Source: Candolleomyces eurysporus (Eukaryota; Basidiomycota; Agaricomycetes; Agaricales; Psathyrellaceae). Taken from it: a stretch of 64,000 nucleotides of DNA. Position 1 is the stretch's first letter. Each line of letters opens with the position of its first letter. The DNA is taken from positions 1 through 64,000 of the forward strand of contig JANBPK010000937.1 in the NCBI GenBank assembly GCA_027579435.1, in the 5' to 3' direction. Below are positions 44,206 through 56,790 of this stretch, one piece after another. Made by a program: the position numbers and the translations under genes. A model generated the notes under the pieces. The model made no database searches and was not told the origin of the DNA. It saw nothing but the letters and a program-made list of their open reading frames with translations.

Positions 44206-45150
44206 CTAGAACGATCGTCCAAGAATACGCTTGAGGAACTTCACTATTAATCTAAATATGGAAGCTTCAGAACGGAGCCTAAGCAAACGTCCTGCGTCTG
44301 TTTGCTCTAACCGTCTCCCCTGATTTACCATTTGATCCTGAATAAGCAAGTCTATCCCATCCAATCCGTTGTCCACAATTCTCTTGATTAACGCTGAAGC
44401 TGAGGCTTGTGTATTTTCCAGTTCCACCGACGGCATTTCCTGAGTTTCCCCTGGCCAAATGAGATCGCATAGATCCTTTCGCCGAAGTTGAATTTCAGAC
44501 GCGCTGGCGCAGAGCTGGAACTTCGTTTGTGCCAGGAATACTATCTTCCCGAGTGCTTCAGGCCCACAGATTTTTCGGAACACTTCCAGACCCGAGGTAT
44601 GACCGGCGTTTAGGCGACCAGTGCCGATGTCGTGAACATAAACGACGCCTACAGTCCTCGCGCCGGTGTTGTATCTTAGTGTCGAAGGCCTTAGTGCCGG
44701 AGCATGAAGGGAAAATTAAGACGTACGATGACACAAGCCAATCAGCGATCCTTTCCAAGATTTCTCTAATGCCTTGATTGGCATGGTCAAACCCGGCTGT
44801 ATCAACTAGGACCAGGCGACGACGCTGCGAGCAGATTACCCGAGGCAGAGAGACTATGTAATGCGTCACCTCTGACGTGCATGGGTCGAAGCTATCGGTG
44901 ACCCTAGCGCGTTCCCCCTCATACCGGAAAGCTGATAGGAGGTTGTTGATAAACTAGGATTTGTCAGGCCAAATCTCTTTCCTAGGGATCAATTAACGTA
45001 CTGAGCTCTTCCCAACCCCCGTGGGACCCATAACCCTGGTTCATTCTGTCAAAGGTATTCGTTGTAGATCATCAAACTTGAATCACTCACAGGACAACGA
45101 TATCGTCAGCTCGAATAGTTTGCCGTCCCGCGCTGGAGGTTTTGCCACCA
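44206..45150 (-). pseudogene. GTPase copy 6 (probably decayed)
   Basis: It has ADDIVVL, a P-loop exon 45002-45035 (VMGPTGVGKSS), FINNLLSAF, LVLVDTAGFDHA, DWLVSS, VVYVHDIGTGRL, VFRKICG and IDLLIQDQMVNQG in order, so the exons remain open. However, the first exon has an in-frame TGA before any ATG, and the G4 segment is LAQTKFQLC, without the base-binding Asp. Either it starts from an untraced upstream exon or it is decaying. The C-terminus ends in KFLKRILGRSF. Confidence 0.6.
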
Positions 45151-45961
45151 AGATTTCACGTTAGTTTGGGCTCAAGAAGTCCGAAAGATGCTGCATACTG
45201 AGCATTGCTGTTTCCGTTTCTCGCATTTCCGCTCATCCTTGGGTAGGGGTATAACAGCAGGCAGGCGAACACCGGGAAGAGAAGAAAGCAGCAGATTTAG
45301 CACACAGGCACTGGAACTTCGTGTAATACACTTTGAGGCTTGCCCTCGTGTTCGACACAAACAATAGTTCTGGGCCTCGTGGACAACGCTCCTTGTCTAT
45401 TGAGAAATTTTCACGCTCATGGGGACGCTGAAGTCTTGAAACAGAAACAGGCGCAGCGTGCACGCAGATATAGACTATCTCATTGGAAGATGCATTCATA
45501 TGAGCCTTGCTGTTGACACGAGGTTTCCTCTTCGTGTCGACAGGTGAAAGAACATTCTCCCCCGATCTGAAGCTGACCAGCAGGCCTGTGCAATCGCATC
45601 ACCACCCACAATCCTCGAGGCATGGAGCCGTAATGCGGGGTGCTACTTCGGTTCTTCTACGGAGACCTACTCAACAGTTTCGACCTGTAAAGAAATAAAG
45701 CAGTCCTGCGTCGAGCCTTTTCGAATCCACCATACTGGCATAAGGACGTGGAGGACGTGCTAATTACAGCGGCTTTAAGTAATAAATATCAGGGGTCTAT
45801 GCGAAGAAATCCCTCTGCATCATGTTACAACCGCCTCGTAGATAAGGTACAGCGAATCTGAGAACAAACGTTCGCTTGAACCGTGAGCAAGGAGAGCATC
45901 CAGCGATTAGATCTATTATGGAAAGGTTTAGAGGATTCATGAATCAAGGGTTGAGTAAGGC
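45151..45961. other. Intergenic, no gene recognised
   Basis: A spacer between GTPase copies 6 and 7. No domain or repeat seen. Confidence 0.4.
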
Positions 45962-47051
45962 TTACCAGAAACCGAAGAATGATTTGATGCGCGAACTGAA
46001 AGGAATCTTCAGTTCCTTTACTTGCTGCACTACCTTTTCCAGGTTTTCCCTGCGAGATTTGACAGAGGAGGAGGATTCATTGAGCAGCACCTGAAGCTTT
46101 CGACGAAGCTCAATTGCAGCGTCTGTCTGTTGAAGTTTCTTTCCCTTGGTGACAAGCTGGTGCTGGATGTTGAGAATGATCCCATCCACCTCAGCATGCC
46201 CATGCTTCTCGAGGATAGCATCGATAATATTCCAAGCGTGCTCCGGGCCATTTGGAAGACGTTTCATCGTAGCCGTCCCCTGTGACTGAGATTGATCGAG
46301 TAAGTTGCGCCAGAAATTCTTCTCCAGCTCTTCCTCCCTCTTGGTGCCGGTGTCGGTTGGGCAAATGTCCCATCGTGTTGTTGCAATAATAACCCTTGAG
46401 AGGTCGCCATCTCCACAGATCTTTCGGAACACCTTGACGTTGGAACAGTCGTTTCGGGTCATACGATTAGGGTAGATGGGATACATGTAGACGACACCGG
46501 ACACCTTCATATTGCGGCCATATCTGCACGGAATGCGGTGAAAGGAAGCTCAATGGCTGGAAATTTTCGTCACTCACGCGGATGCCAGCCAGAGAGCAAT
46601 GCGACGGAGAATCTCGGCATCACTTATATTCGTGTCGTCGAAGCCAGGCGTGTCCACTAGAACGAGATTTCTGCCGGACAATTTGTACCTCTCGGCCAGC
46701 TCTTCTTTGATGGGTACAACATAATGCTGCAGTTGTTGCGTGCAAGACTGAAATCCATCGCTGGTGTGAGCCATGGACTCCCCAATAACGCTGTTCACGA
46801 ACTTCGTCAAGTGGGTCAATTACCTGACTGCTGAGCGCGCGGAGAGAGATTTTCTTACTGTACTCTTCCCGACTCCCGTAGGGCCCATGATCCTAGCATT
46901 CCACGTTAGCTCTGTTCTGGCGCGATAGCAGAGCGAGAGAAAGAGGAGCATACGGAACAATGATATCGTTTTCATCCAACCCCTCATCTCCCTTCACGTA
47001 GACATCTTCTTGCGGATCTTTGATAAGTTTTCTGAGCGAGTTTTTGAGCAT
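45962..47051 (-). CDS. GTPase copy 7, intact
   Basis: ATG at 47051 (MLKNSLRKLIKDPQED). Exon 1 ends NDIIVP at 46954. The P-loop exon is 46859-46892 (IMGPTGVGKST). Then FVNSVIGE, DGFQSCTQQL, LVLVDTPGFDDT and RRIALWLASA; then VYMYPIYPNRMTRND, VFRKICG, G4 VIIATTRWDIC, LEKNFWRNLL, IQHQLVTKGKK, TDAAIELRRKL and a Lys-rich end FFGFW before the stop. All the motifs looked for are present. It is the near twin of copy 3, although three or four other copies lie between them. Confidence 0.85.
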
Positions 47052-47637
47052 TGTTAAGTCCCAATCACGTCACAGAATCAACGGGCACGGAAAGCGGTAA
47101 GGCTCTCTGTTATATCGATGCGGCCGGTGTCCTAGATCAGAAAGCACACACAATAATTGAGGGAAACATGAGAAAACTTACGAAGACACGGCTTTCTAGG
47201 CTAGGAATGACGCAGTCATCGAGTTCATGCATGAGGTTTCAACGTGCTCCTAAATCGCGAGATCTCGGTTCTGGAAAGGCTGTCTTGAGCCGTAGCGCGT
47301 AACGCCTCAATCCATTTGCGATAGTAAAGGCGCGGGTTCGTGATGCAGCCATGAAACATTTTGAGAGGAATACGGGACTGAAACGAGGCGTATGCTAATT
47401 CAGTTGAATCTGGGAAAACGGTCTGAAGCCATATGAAAAATGTGCGACTGTGATGCGATCAATTCACACGTTCGTTTTCTTCGCGAAGCTACAACGATTG
47501 ACAGAGAGAGTATTTGACGAGCAGATAAGTATCATATACAATCTGCGAACTGTGTAGTGCCTCAGCTCCCCGTCACAACAATACTGGGCAGGTCCTACTG
47601 CGGGAAGTGAATCTGTGTTTCAGCTGATTGCGGACGA
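47052..47637. other. Intergenic, no gene recognised
   Basis: A spacer between GTPase copies 7 and 8. Nothing recognised. Confidence 0.4.
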
Positions 47638-48733
47638 TCACACAGCTGGCGCCCGCCAGGTAGTTTTCCACTCCTCTGACTCCTTCCGAGAACGTGGTCG
47701 TGCGTCGCGAGGGGAAGATCCTTTTCCCCTCTCTTCGAGCGTTCGAAAGAGCTCTTGTCCTGCATCAGTGTGTTGGAGTTTCTTGACTTCATCGACGAGT
47801 TGACGTTGAATAGCAAGCGTGATACCAGTGCACTCGGACGTCTGACTGAGGACCGTATCAATGACGCCCCATGCAGAGTCGGGGGAGTTCATAAGGCGGG
47901 GCATGATTTGCAGAGACTTGGGTACTCCATTCGCCCAAAACATTCCCTGAAGCTCTTGCTCCCGCTTTTCGCCCGTCCCAGGTGAGCATATGTCCCATCT
48001 GGTTGTGGCGAGAGCAACGCTTGGTCGAGGAGGGTCTTCCCCGCACAGCCTGCGGAAAATGCTGAAGTACAACAGATCCCTTTGTCCAATCCGCCGTGCA
48101 GGGAAAATGGAATGTATATATACTGTCCCGAGAATTTTAATTCCGGCGCTGTACCTGGCGCATGCTGTCGATGAGGAGACTGATCGCGGAAGGAAGGGAG
48201 TCGCACTCACGAAGCCGCCAGCCAAGTCGAAATCCGACGAAGTACTTCCCACTCGCTGAGACTTGTATGGTCAAGTGCAGGAGTGTCGACTAAAATGAGC
48301 CGTCGACTAGCGGTTCCTGGGTGCTTTTCAGAGAGGACTGGCGGGATTTCTGCAATGTAGTGTCTCGGTCGGTCGGTACACGATGCGAAGCCATCGTCAA
48401 CGGCTGCCACCGGACTCCCGGCCAAATTGTTGATGAACTGCACGGACAAAGAGGGTGTCAAGGAGTCAATAAGTGATAGACTGCTTTACCGTGCTCCGTA
48501 CCGTGCTTTTACCAGCGCCTGCAGGACCCATGATTCTGTTTTTTTTTTTCTCATTTCTCAAGATATCGAAGACATCGATATGAAGAAAGAACACACAAAA
48601 TCACAATATCCCCGCTTTGAGCCTCTTCTATCGTCATATAAGTGTCTTCTGGTTTTAAAAGCCGTTCGATGCTGAATAGGCCTTGTTTGCCAATCGTGTC
48701 GCTCGTGGGTGAGGGCATGTTACGTATGATCAT
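47638..48733 (-). CDS. GTPase copy 8, intact
   Basis: The start is the ATG at 48733 or, more simply, 48718 (MPSPTSDTIGKQG). Exon 1 ends SGDIVIL. The P-loop exon is 48502-48535 (IMGPAGAGKST). Then FINNLAGSPV, DGFASCT, LILVDTPALDHT and TWLAAS; then VYIHSIFPARRIG, IFRRLCGED, G4 VALATTRWDIC, MFWANGV, MNSPDSAWGVI, IQRQLVDEVKK and TDAGQELFRTL. The C-terminal tail is rich in Arg, Ser and Lys. G1, G3 and G4 are complete. It is closest to copy 11. Confidence 0.85.
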
Positions 48734-49364
48734 GCAGGTGTGGAATTTGGTGAGCGTGCTCTAGGTTTAAAAATCTCTTCATATCCCTCGAGGGACACAC
48801 AAGCCCACACACGGCTGGCCGAAAGACATAGGCATTGTGGGTACCTTGCGACCCGTCACGTAATCCCCGTGAAAAGGATGATCGATGAGATGGCTTGATT
48901 TCATGATGGCGGCATTTCAAGTTCTGTCGAGAGGAGTTCAATGACTCAAACCTTATCGCTATTATCGTGCAGTCTTCGGATCTTGATAGACTGTGATGTG
49001 ACAGTACAACTGGGCAGTGAGGCCGTCGCTCCCGTTGAATTGGTTTGAGACCATGCCGGTTTGAGTAAATCGTCTATCTTGCTCATACGAAATCAATTAT
49101 CAGTCCATCCCGATATGTACACTATCTAAAGTTAGTCAGAAAGCAGGGAGGATAGTGACTCGATGCCAGCACGAGGTCCCAATAAAGTACGGCAGTAATC
49201 CCTAATAGCGACCAGTCATGATGACAGTCCATGTTGCAAATATCCGCAAAGGAAGAGGTGGAGAGCATACTTCATAATGGCTATCTGGAAAGAGGCTCCC
49301 CGGAAAATGGCTAAATAAATCGTGGGCCATCCTCTAGCGCAGCGCGACGAATCTTCCTTGTTGC
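48734..49364. other. Intergenic, no gene recognised
   Basis: A spacer between GTPase copies 8 and 9. Nothing recognised. Confidence 0.4.
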
Positions 49365-51129
49365 CTACGAGCTCACTAAACTGAGGAAGTAATCGAAGAA
49401 CTTGACAACTTTCGCACGAATAGTCCGAGCAGGACCCATCGCAGGTGAAGGAATGTCATCATCTCCTAATTCCCCCGTCGTACGAATAGGAAGGGGGCCG
49501 TGCTGTTTGAAACCAGTCAGGATGTTTCCTACCACGGCCAATGCAGACTCTTCTGAGTTTTCAAGCCGAGCCATCGCACTCTTAACCGGAGGGTTCGGAG
49601 ATTGGCCCCAAAAGCAGCGCCAAATTTGCTGTTCTCTGGCTTCTACCCCGCCACAGGTCCAGATGTCCCACCTCGTGGTTGCGAGGACGACTTGCGAAAG
49701 GATCTCACTTCCGCATAGTTCTTCAAAGGCCTTAATGTGCCCACAGTCGTTTGTTGAAACATTGTTAGGAAAGGCAGGGACGGTGTAAACGATTCCGCCG
49801 AGTTGTAGACTGGCACTGCGATATCTTATGCCGAGTGTGAGAGTAGGTACATTCACATCAAGCTAAAAAATACGAACTGTGAAAGCCACTCGGTCATGCG
49901 TTGAAAGACTTCTGCATCTCGCAACAGCGTATTCCCAAATCCGGGGGTATCCAACAAGACTAGCTTTGTCTCTTGGGGCAAACCGTAGGCTTCGGCGATG
50001 CTGGGCAACAGAGTAATTTGATAGGCCTCCAATTTCAAGGTACAGGAGTCAAAGCCGTCGCTGACTTGCACACGTTTCTTGGATCCCATCTTCATGAGAA
50101 TGTTTTGGATGAACTATGTGCACTTCAGATACGCGTACGCCCTTAAACTGACGGGATATTTGCTTACAGTGCTTTTGCCCGCACCAGAAGGGCCGATGAC
50201 GCTGGAATTGTTCTTTATAAGCGTGCGCCTATGAGATGCTAATGTCGGAAGGAAACGCACGGAATCATAATGTCCTTCCGGATATGGGAGCAATATATCA
50301 GCTGACGACGTCGAATCCTTGGAAAGGAGGGCAAGAACGTACTGGCGCCAATCCTGGGTCCCTGCTATACATGGAATCATCCTCAACTCCAGCGTAATTG
50401 TACAAGAGAGCGCGCTTGCTTACAGGTTTTTGGGCTCAGCCCCATTCGTCGAGAGATAGATGTGCTTGTGTATGTGAACTGTGTTCGCGTTGATTACTTT
50501 AAAATTCTTGACAGTCACGTTCTTCGGCCTATCGAAAATCTTTTGAGACGCAGTAGTCGGTGCTCCGGAACCGGAAGGATAGTTATAAGATGTTCTCTCG
50601 AATGAGTTCGAAGAATTGTGGACTGGCGACGCGGGTTCTGAGATTTTAGAATCCATGGGTACATCATGTATAGGGATCTCCACCGGTTCAAACAGAGGCC
50701 GCATTCCCTCCGGAAAATGTGGAGTCAGTGGCGAGTTTGACCCTGGTGTGAAATGTTAGCGAAATGTGGCTGTCCAGGGTTTGGAACCGTCGGACCTTTG
50801 GTTGCACGGGCCGTGGAGACGGCGGATGATTGGGAGTGGGTTTGGTTGAAATGACCGCTGAGACGGGTGGCATTTTCATCGATACTACGTGCCGCGTAGG
50901 ATGAGCGGAAAGAAAGCGAGGTAAGCTTTCGGGTTCTTCGCCAACTATCTGCTAGCAGGACTTGTGTCTTGTCGAGTCCATCGGCAGCTGGGAAAGCGAA
51001 TATTGAACCAGCTTCCGGTATTGGGGATAATGGAGACTCGGGAGCTGTGATATACTCCAGCTGTGAGGAGGCCACAGAGTGTCTGGGCTCAGGCGAGATC
51101 TCTACAGCCCTTGAGAGAATTGCGCCCAT
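49365..51129 (-). CDS. GTPase copy 9 with a polar leader
   Basis: The first ATG of the leader frame is 51129 (MGAILSRAVEISPEP); the frame is open upstream but has no ATG after its stop. The leader is Ser/Pro-rich. It splices near 50805 into SNSPLTPHFPEGMRPL, and ends with KNVTVKNFKVINANTVHIH, a beta-like Asn/Val/His motif. After another intron the sequence continues to KDIMIP, then the P-loop exon 50168-50201 (VIGPSGAGKST), FIQNILMK, DGFDSCT, LVLLDTPGFGNT, VYTVPAFPNN, FEELCG and G4 VVLATTRWDIW, then an end rich in Lys and Phe. All the G motifs are intact. MGAILS fits the N-myristoylation pattern (Gly2, Ser6). Confidence 0.7.
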
Positions 51130-52609
51130 CTGGGTCGTCTCGAAAAAGCTTGAGCTAGAGGAGCCAATAAGGAGGGGTGCAGGATTGGATTTGCGGTGGT
51201 TCACATCATTGACAGTGCATAGTAGTTTTCATTCAGGTTAGGCATGTGCAAGCAGCGAGGAAGTCGTGCGGCGCGAGCGCTTAAGGGGACTTACGCAATG
51301 CTAAAACGGAACTGCTTGAAGTGTTTCAGAAAAAGCTCGATTAGGATTATCCCTCGTGGGTCTGGAGATACCGCACTCAGTTCTGCGACCACCCTTCATG
51401 GCTCCGTCCTCACTTCTGAGGTAGGCGGAGATTTGGTGCATATACGGCTTGAGCCCCCTAGCCGACCTCGACCACGAACTTGAGCAATCGAAGTTGGAGA
51501 GAATCAAAAGTCGATCTAGTACCGATTTGCTATATCTTTCAGCTGCGATACCGAGGAGAACGAGTGACTTGTATTCAACCAAGTTGTTTTCTGATACTTC
51601 CCATGTTCCGGGGCAGATGCTGGCGGTGCTAAGGGATGGAACGACCACCGCACTCCCTTCGATTGGATGTTTGACAATATACGCGGAGGTGACTTGCTAA
51701 AAATATTAAACAAAGTGAAGGGTACACGACAATCCGAATCCCAACAAACACAAACTCATCTTTAATGGAAGGTCCCATGGTCGAACACCGCAGAAGGTCG
51801 ACTTTGTCAGGTCTTTCCTCCTCATATTTCCATGATCACATCTGTATGCTGGCTAACCTCACAGTACTTGGCGCTTCCATATGAGTTTGATTCAAACAAG
51901 AGGGAGTGATTCTCACCTGTAGGCGAAAACCCCTGACTCGGTTGTGTCATCTTTGACGGTGTTTCCGCCACATTGTCGACTCAAGGTGACCGCAGGCAAA
52001 TGCACTGCACGGGACAGAAGCAGAATAGATCTCTCGACTCACCGCAGAGAAGTGAGATAGTGATCCGAATAGCGAAACGTCTTTCGAGCTGCACAACGTG
52101 TATGGCAAGTGTCGGTGGTTTTATTCGCTGTGCGAAAGTCATGATCACGAGGCACTCAGGGAAGACTTCTCTTTCTTGCGTAATACGTCCCCAGAACTGG
52201 AGCATTCTTCAGCAAGGGCAAGGCGAAGCTCAGGATTTTGACACCACCAGACCATCTAAGAAAAGGAGAGGTCGATACACCATTTAGCATAAAATCAGCG
52301 GTGACAAATAGAAACGGGCCCGTCTCCCAGATCATCCGCAAGGGACGCAGCTCTCTGAACTATCAAACAGCTCAAATAGCAGCTGGATGAGGCCCAGCCG
52401 CTCGAGGATCTCCGAGCGCTTGATTTCGAGGGGCGATCGACAGACTAATCTGTACGCTCAGGGCAGATCAGCACTTTGACACTGGCACAAATTTCGTCTC
52501 ATGCTATTTGGATGGATTGGATGGACGTAAATAACACCGATCTTCATGTTTCAATTTTACCTGCAAAAAATAATGTAGGCAAGAATACATCTAGACTAGG
52601 ATGGGGGTG
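51130..52609. other. Intergenic, no gene recognised
   Basis: A minus-strand frame at 51301-51648 and plus-strand frames at 51244-51700 look protein-like, but no domain was recognised. Confidence 0.3.
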
Positions 52610-53018
52610 GTTGCTCACGAAGCTGCTAGCCAAATAGCGACGCAGAAATTCTGCGTCGCTTATATTCGTGTCATCAAGCCCTGGGGCGTCTATTAGAACC
52701 AACCGACGGTCAGCTCTTACAACGATTCGCCCAGTGATTTATAATTAGCATGATATAGTGACCAGCTGCCAAGTACAAGACTGGAATCCGTCGTTCCCAC
52801 TAGCGACGGAACATTGGAGTACGTAGTTGACGAAACTAGAACGCTTGAGCAGCTTCGTCTTTCTTCCCAGCTCCAGTCTGCTCTATGATGCTGGGGCCAG
52901 GTAAGCGTCTTGCATATCGTGCAGAAAATAGATAGCGAGAATCATACGGGATGGCAATGTCGCCTTCCTGCACCTCGAAGGTAGATTTTTCACTCCGGCG
53001 TCTGGCCCTGTCGCGCAA
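52610..53018 (-). pseudogene. GTPase copy 10 (broken)
   Basis: The first exon is intact (RRRSEKSTFEVQEGDIAIP). The P-loop is ruined (EQTGAGKKD). The following exon has FVNYVLQCSV and DGFQSCTWQLV, then stops before LVLIDAPGLDDTNISDAE. No G4 exon follows. By its DGFQSCT and NISDAE segments it derives from the copy 3/7 branch. Confidence 0.75.
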
Positions 53019-53448
53019 AAATGACAGGCCTTACGCCTCTGGTCGGAGGGCAACGAGGAGACCATGATGCATGAGGTTTAAGCTCATGAATTGGGATAAT
53101 ATTTGCGTCATCGAGGTACATTAAGGCTACCCGAGTACCTGCAGGCTTCCACGCCTCTTAGGTAGCACGGCCCGCGCTTTGCCGCAGTACACCAAATCAA
53201 TAGCTTATGAACCGTGATTGTGATAATGATTGGAAGGTCCGGGATTGAGCGGCTGCATAGATGTGCATGCTCGCACCACGCTTTTCCGCGTTCGGGGCTG
53301 GAATGAAGTGATTTTGGATTCTCAAACACATAGAGTCGGTCTGACTCTCATTTGCACAGCAATGCCGCTGACTATCCTATTAATCTCATACGAAAAGAGT
53401 GCACTACAACTTATATTGAATCTATGGGGAGAACTCGGCGAAGGGTGC
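53019..53448. other. Intergenic, no gene recognised
   Basis: A spacer between GTPase copies 10 and 11. Nothing recognised. Confidence 0.4.
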
Positions 53449-54447
53449 TCAGAACGATCCTCGAAGGAAACGCATCAACACCTCAATCGACCTAGCGAAT
53501 AAGCCATCAACCGGCTTTGGAAAGCGTCCAGCGTCCGTCTTCTTGAAAGACTTCCGCATATCGACAATTTGCCTTTGAATTAGCAAAACCATTTCACGCG
53601 GTGGATCAATGATAGTCTTCACCAACTCGAGTGCCGATTCGGGAGTATTCTGTAACCGGGTACTCCGTTGGTGATTTTGATCGGATGCCATGCTTGACCA
53701 CAGCTCAACCTTAAGCTCCCGCTCTCTGTCCTCGCCAGCCTCTTTGGTGCAAAGGTCCCACTTTGTGGTAGCGAGGTAGACTCGAGGAAATGCCTCCTTT
53801 CCACACAGCCTTCGGAAGACTTCCAAGCCCGAGAGGTCTCCAACGGTGATTCGACCTGGGACAATGGAATGGATATATACAATGCCGCAGACCTTCATTC
53901 CTTCGCCATACCTAGGAAACCCATCCAGTTTGCAAACATTTGAAGGCCAATGGAAGAAGTGAGATACTCACGATGATGATAGCCAGACAGCAATGCGGCG
54001 AACAACCTCTGCGTCGCTTAACTCGCTATGGTCAAACCCAGGTGTGTCAACTAGGACAAGTCGGCGATTCCGTAGCGGCGCGGGGAAATTGGAGGGGAAT
54101 TCAGCGATGTAGTGCGCTACTTTTGAGGTACAAGGCGCGAAGCTGTCGCTAACTCCGGCAGAACCAGGCTGACCCAGACTACGGAGTACATTGTTGATAT
54201 ACTGGTAAGAGGTGTTATATCAGTGGCTGCCCCAAGTGAGCGCAAAAGAAACGTACTGTACTCTTCCCATGGCCCATGGATCCCATGACACTACAGAATC
54301 CTTTAATTCAGTGCACCGCAACAAGCACAGACTGCGCATGATTTCGTACGGGATAACAATATCATCTTTTCGAGCCTCTTTCGGAGACATATAGGCATCG
54401 TCGCTCTTCTTCCACTTTTCGCTTTCGATTCTGAACCGCCTGGCCAT
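53449..54447 (-). CDS. GTPase copy 11, intact
   Basis: ATG at 54447 (MARRFRIESEKWKKSDD). Exon 1 ends RKDDIVIP. The P-loop exon is 54257-54290 (VMGSMGHGKST). Then FINNVLRSLGQ, SDSFAPCT, LVLVDTPGFDHS and RRIAVWLSSS; then VYIHSIVPGRITVG, VFRRLCGKEAF, G4 VYLATTKWDLC, LWSSMA, LQNTPESALELV, IQRQIVDMRKS, KKTDAGRF and a basic end VLMRFLRGSF. All the motifs are present. It shares the VYIHSI and FRRLCG segments with copy 8. Confidence 0.85.
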
Positions 54448-55183
54448 CTTGTGTATGTGTCGTCGGAGGCAGTGGATGTAGGAATTTGAAGGGAAAAAGA
54501 TGAAGTGACACCATGAAAGGGTGAAGGGCAGACTCGTGCATTTGCAGATATAGCCGGGATCATCAAACATGCATGCACGACATTGGTCCTCCCTTGCTTG
54601 ATTCGGATTGAAATGCAGCCACAGGTATGGCGCCGATGTTTCTGATCCAATTCTGCTCTTGATCGAGTGCCGCATCTTCCGCACCATATGGTAAACGCGT
54701 GGATCGCATTCCAGCAACATCTCCTCGAGGACCTCGCCTACACGTGTTTCTCATGTGATCTCTACCTACCTCACATCTCAGTCGCGTCATGTATATGTAT
54801 ATAACGAATAAAATATATCGTAGAGACCTACACGTTACACAAGCGACCACAGAAATACTATACAGTTTGCATTCGNCCTTTTTTCTTTTTTTTGACACTA
54901 CTCATCTCTCTTGTAATCTCTCTAGTAAGCAACCTTCTTCCCTCTTATCGTCACCCAAGCGCGTCCAAAGCTGACGGGATTTGCGAATAGTCATCAAAGA
55001 AAATCCTGATTGAATGCAACCTAGACCAGGATGTGAGTCTAACCATTGTTGGTGACAAAGGGGGTAGAAAATGAAGCAGAAAGCGTACCAATCAATTGTA
55101 GGTACTCGGTCTTGCACGGCGCGTGGGACCAATTTGAAGGTGTAGTAATTATAAGGAATGGAGCAACTAGATGATCCTCGACC
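54448..55183. other. Intergenic, no gene recognised
   Basis: It holds an N at 54876 beside a T run. No gene recognised. Confidence 0.4.
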
Positions 55184-56790
55184 TTAACCCTGGTTGCCTT
55201 TCGGACGCCCAAAGATCGTACCGTCATCTTTGACTCGTTCTAAAATGTGCTGAACCACGTTCCACGCAGATTTATGCGTGTTATCCAAAGGAAATACTGT
55301 TTTGATCGGCATAGGAAAATGCCCGTCCCAGAAAGCTTGCCAAATTTCGTGATTGGTGGTTAGACGACCACGACCGGGAATGTGATGTTTCGTACTAGAA
55401 ATAACGACTCACTGTAGTACTCTCTTGCCGCATATCTCCCTAAACGCTTTGATTGTCCCAAAATCATCTTTTCCGGTGCCGCGGTAGACGGGAAACTCGT
55501 AGACAATCCCCCCCCAGGTGTATATCGGCTGTATACCTATTCGGTCGTTAGTGGATCCAGGGGGTCTAAAATCAGGGTACGTGACATAGAAACACACTCA
55601 CTTTGAGGTCATCCAATCCGCGATACGACTGATGACTTCTGAATCACCGAAGTCTGGGTTGTCAAAACCTGGGGTATCCACGAAAACCAGGCGCGATTTC
55701 CTACCTAGCCCATATTGGTTCGCAACATCGCCTGGGATGTCGACGTGATAAGGCGTCGGATCAACCGTATACGAGCTGAATCCGTCATCGGCAGCTATGT
55801 TCTCCTTTTCCCCTAGGGCTGCAAAGACGTTCTTGATGAACTGTGAAGCAAAGGTCGGGTGTGTTGCTCCGACAGTGAACAGCTCCACTTACGGTACTTT
55901 TTCCGCCACCAGAAGGGCCAATGACACTGTAAGGATTGGTCAGCAGCGACGAACTACAACTAGGTGGGATGAAAACGAACGGAATCATGATATCCTGAAT
56001 AAGATTCCTTCCAGAGTTCTGAGTACCCGAATCTCCTGGTCTCGTACCTGCAGGATCAACCACAGGTTTCGGAATTGGCATTGGTCGTTAATTATCTGGG
56101 TTGGAAGCAGCTGGTGCTGGTGCCGTATTCACGTAAACGATTTGGTTCAAGGTGATGATGACCGTGACTGGTTGCGAATCGGCGAGGGTCTGGTTGAGGT
56201 GGACGCGACCTGCTTGAACGCTGACAATGCCAACGCTTGTAATATCGAGGTGTTGCGTGCCAGATGCGACTGATAATGCCATGTTATCCAGATGGCATCC
56301 CCCAATCAAAGACGCTCGCAGAGGGGCAGAGCTATTGGCAAAGGCAAGACGTGAAACTTGTGGTGCCATTTCCGATGAAGACGGAGATATAGTTGTCTAG
56401 TGGGCCTCTTTTTCAACAGAAGAAGAGTTGGCATTGCCATCGAGGCCAGATGGCAGCAAATTCGTGGTGGCTGTGAGGGTGGTAGTAGGATCCGAAGTCT
56501 TGGGAGATGGGCTGCTGGAGGATTGGCCACTCGAAGCTACGCTCGACGAGGAAACAGATACGGTGGTCGTCTTCCTGGACCGTTGTACGGACGTCTGTAA
56601 GGGTGTGGGGAGGGCTATACCTCCCTCCTCATAGACTTCGGAAAGAGGGTCGGTGGGACTCGGAGTCGATAACGAAGTTGCGATAATTGAGTCTAACAGA
56701 CGATGCGGATGATTTCCGACTCCTTCGTACGTTTGGGTGACTTGTGTCAACTCGAATTGAAGGATGCGGTCTGTTCGAGGTGTTTGGTTC
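55184..56790 (-). pseudogene. GTPase copy 12 with a leader (one stop)
   Basis: The leader part begins around QTPRTDRILQF (56790) without an ATG. A Ser/Thr-rich stretch follows, then after a probable intron SLIGGCHLDNMALSVASG and VHLNQTLADSQPV with VYVN, the beta-like motif shared with copy 13. Then QDIMIP, the P-loop exon 55892-55925 (VIGPSGGGKST), FIKNVFAALGE, DGFSSYT, LVFVDTPGFDNP, VYEFPVYRGTGKDD and ICGKRVLQ, followed by TGA. The frame then continues (SSTKHHIPG, WQAFWDG, PLDNTHKSAWNVVQHIL) to its natural stop. G4 is degenerate. The missing leader start may lie inverted at 57267-57634. Confidence 0.7.

Noticed and set aside
55417..55422. The stop in GTPase copy 12 as an intron start (GTGAGT lies across it)
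   Set aside because: No suitable acceptor follows at a normal distance that keeps the frame, and the sequence after the stop aligns directly with copy 13.
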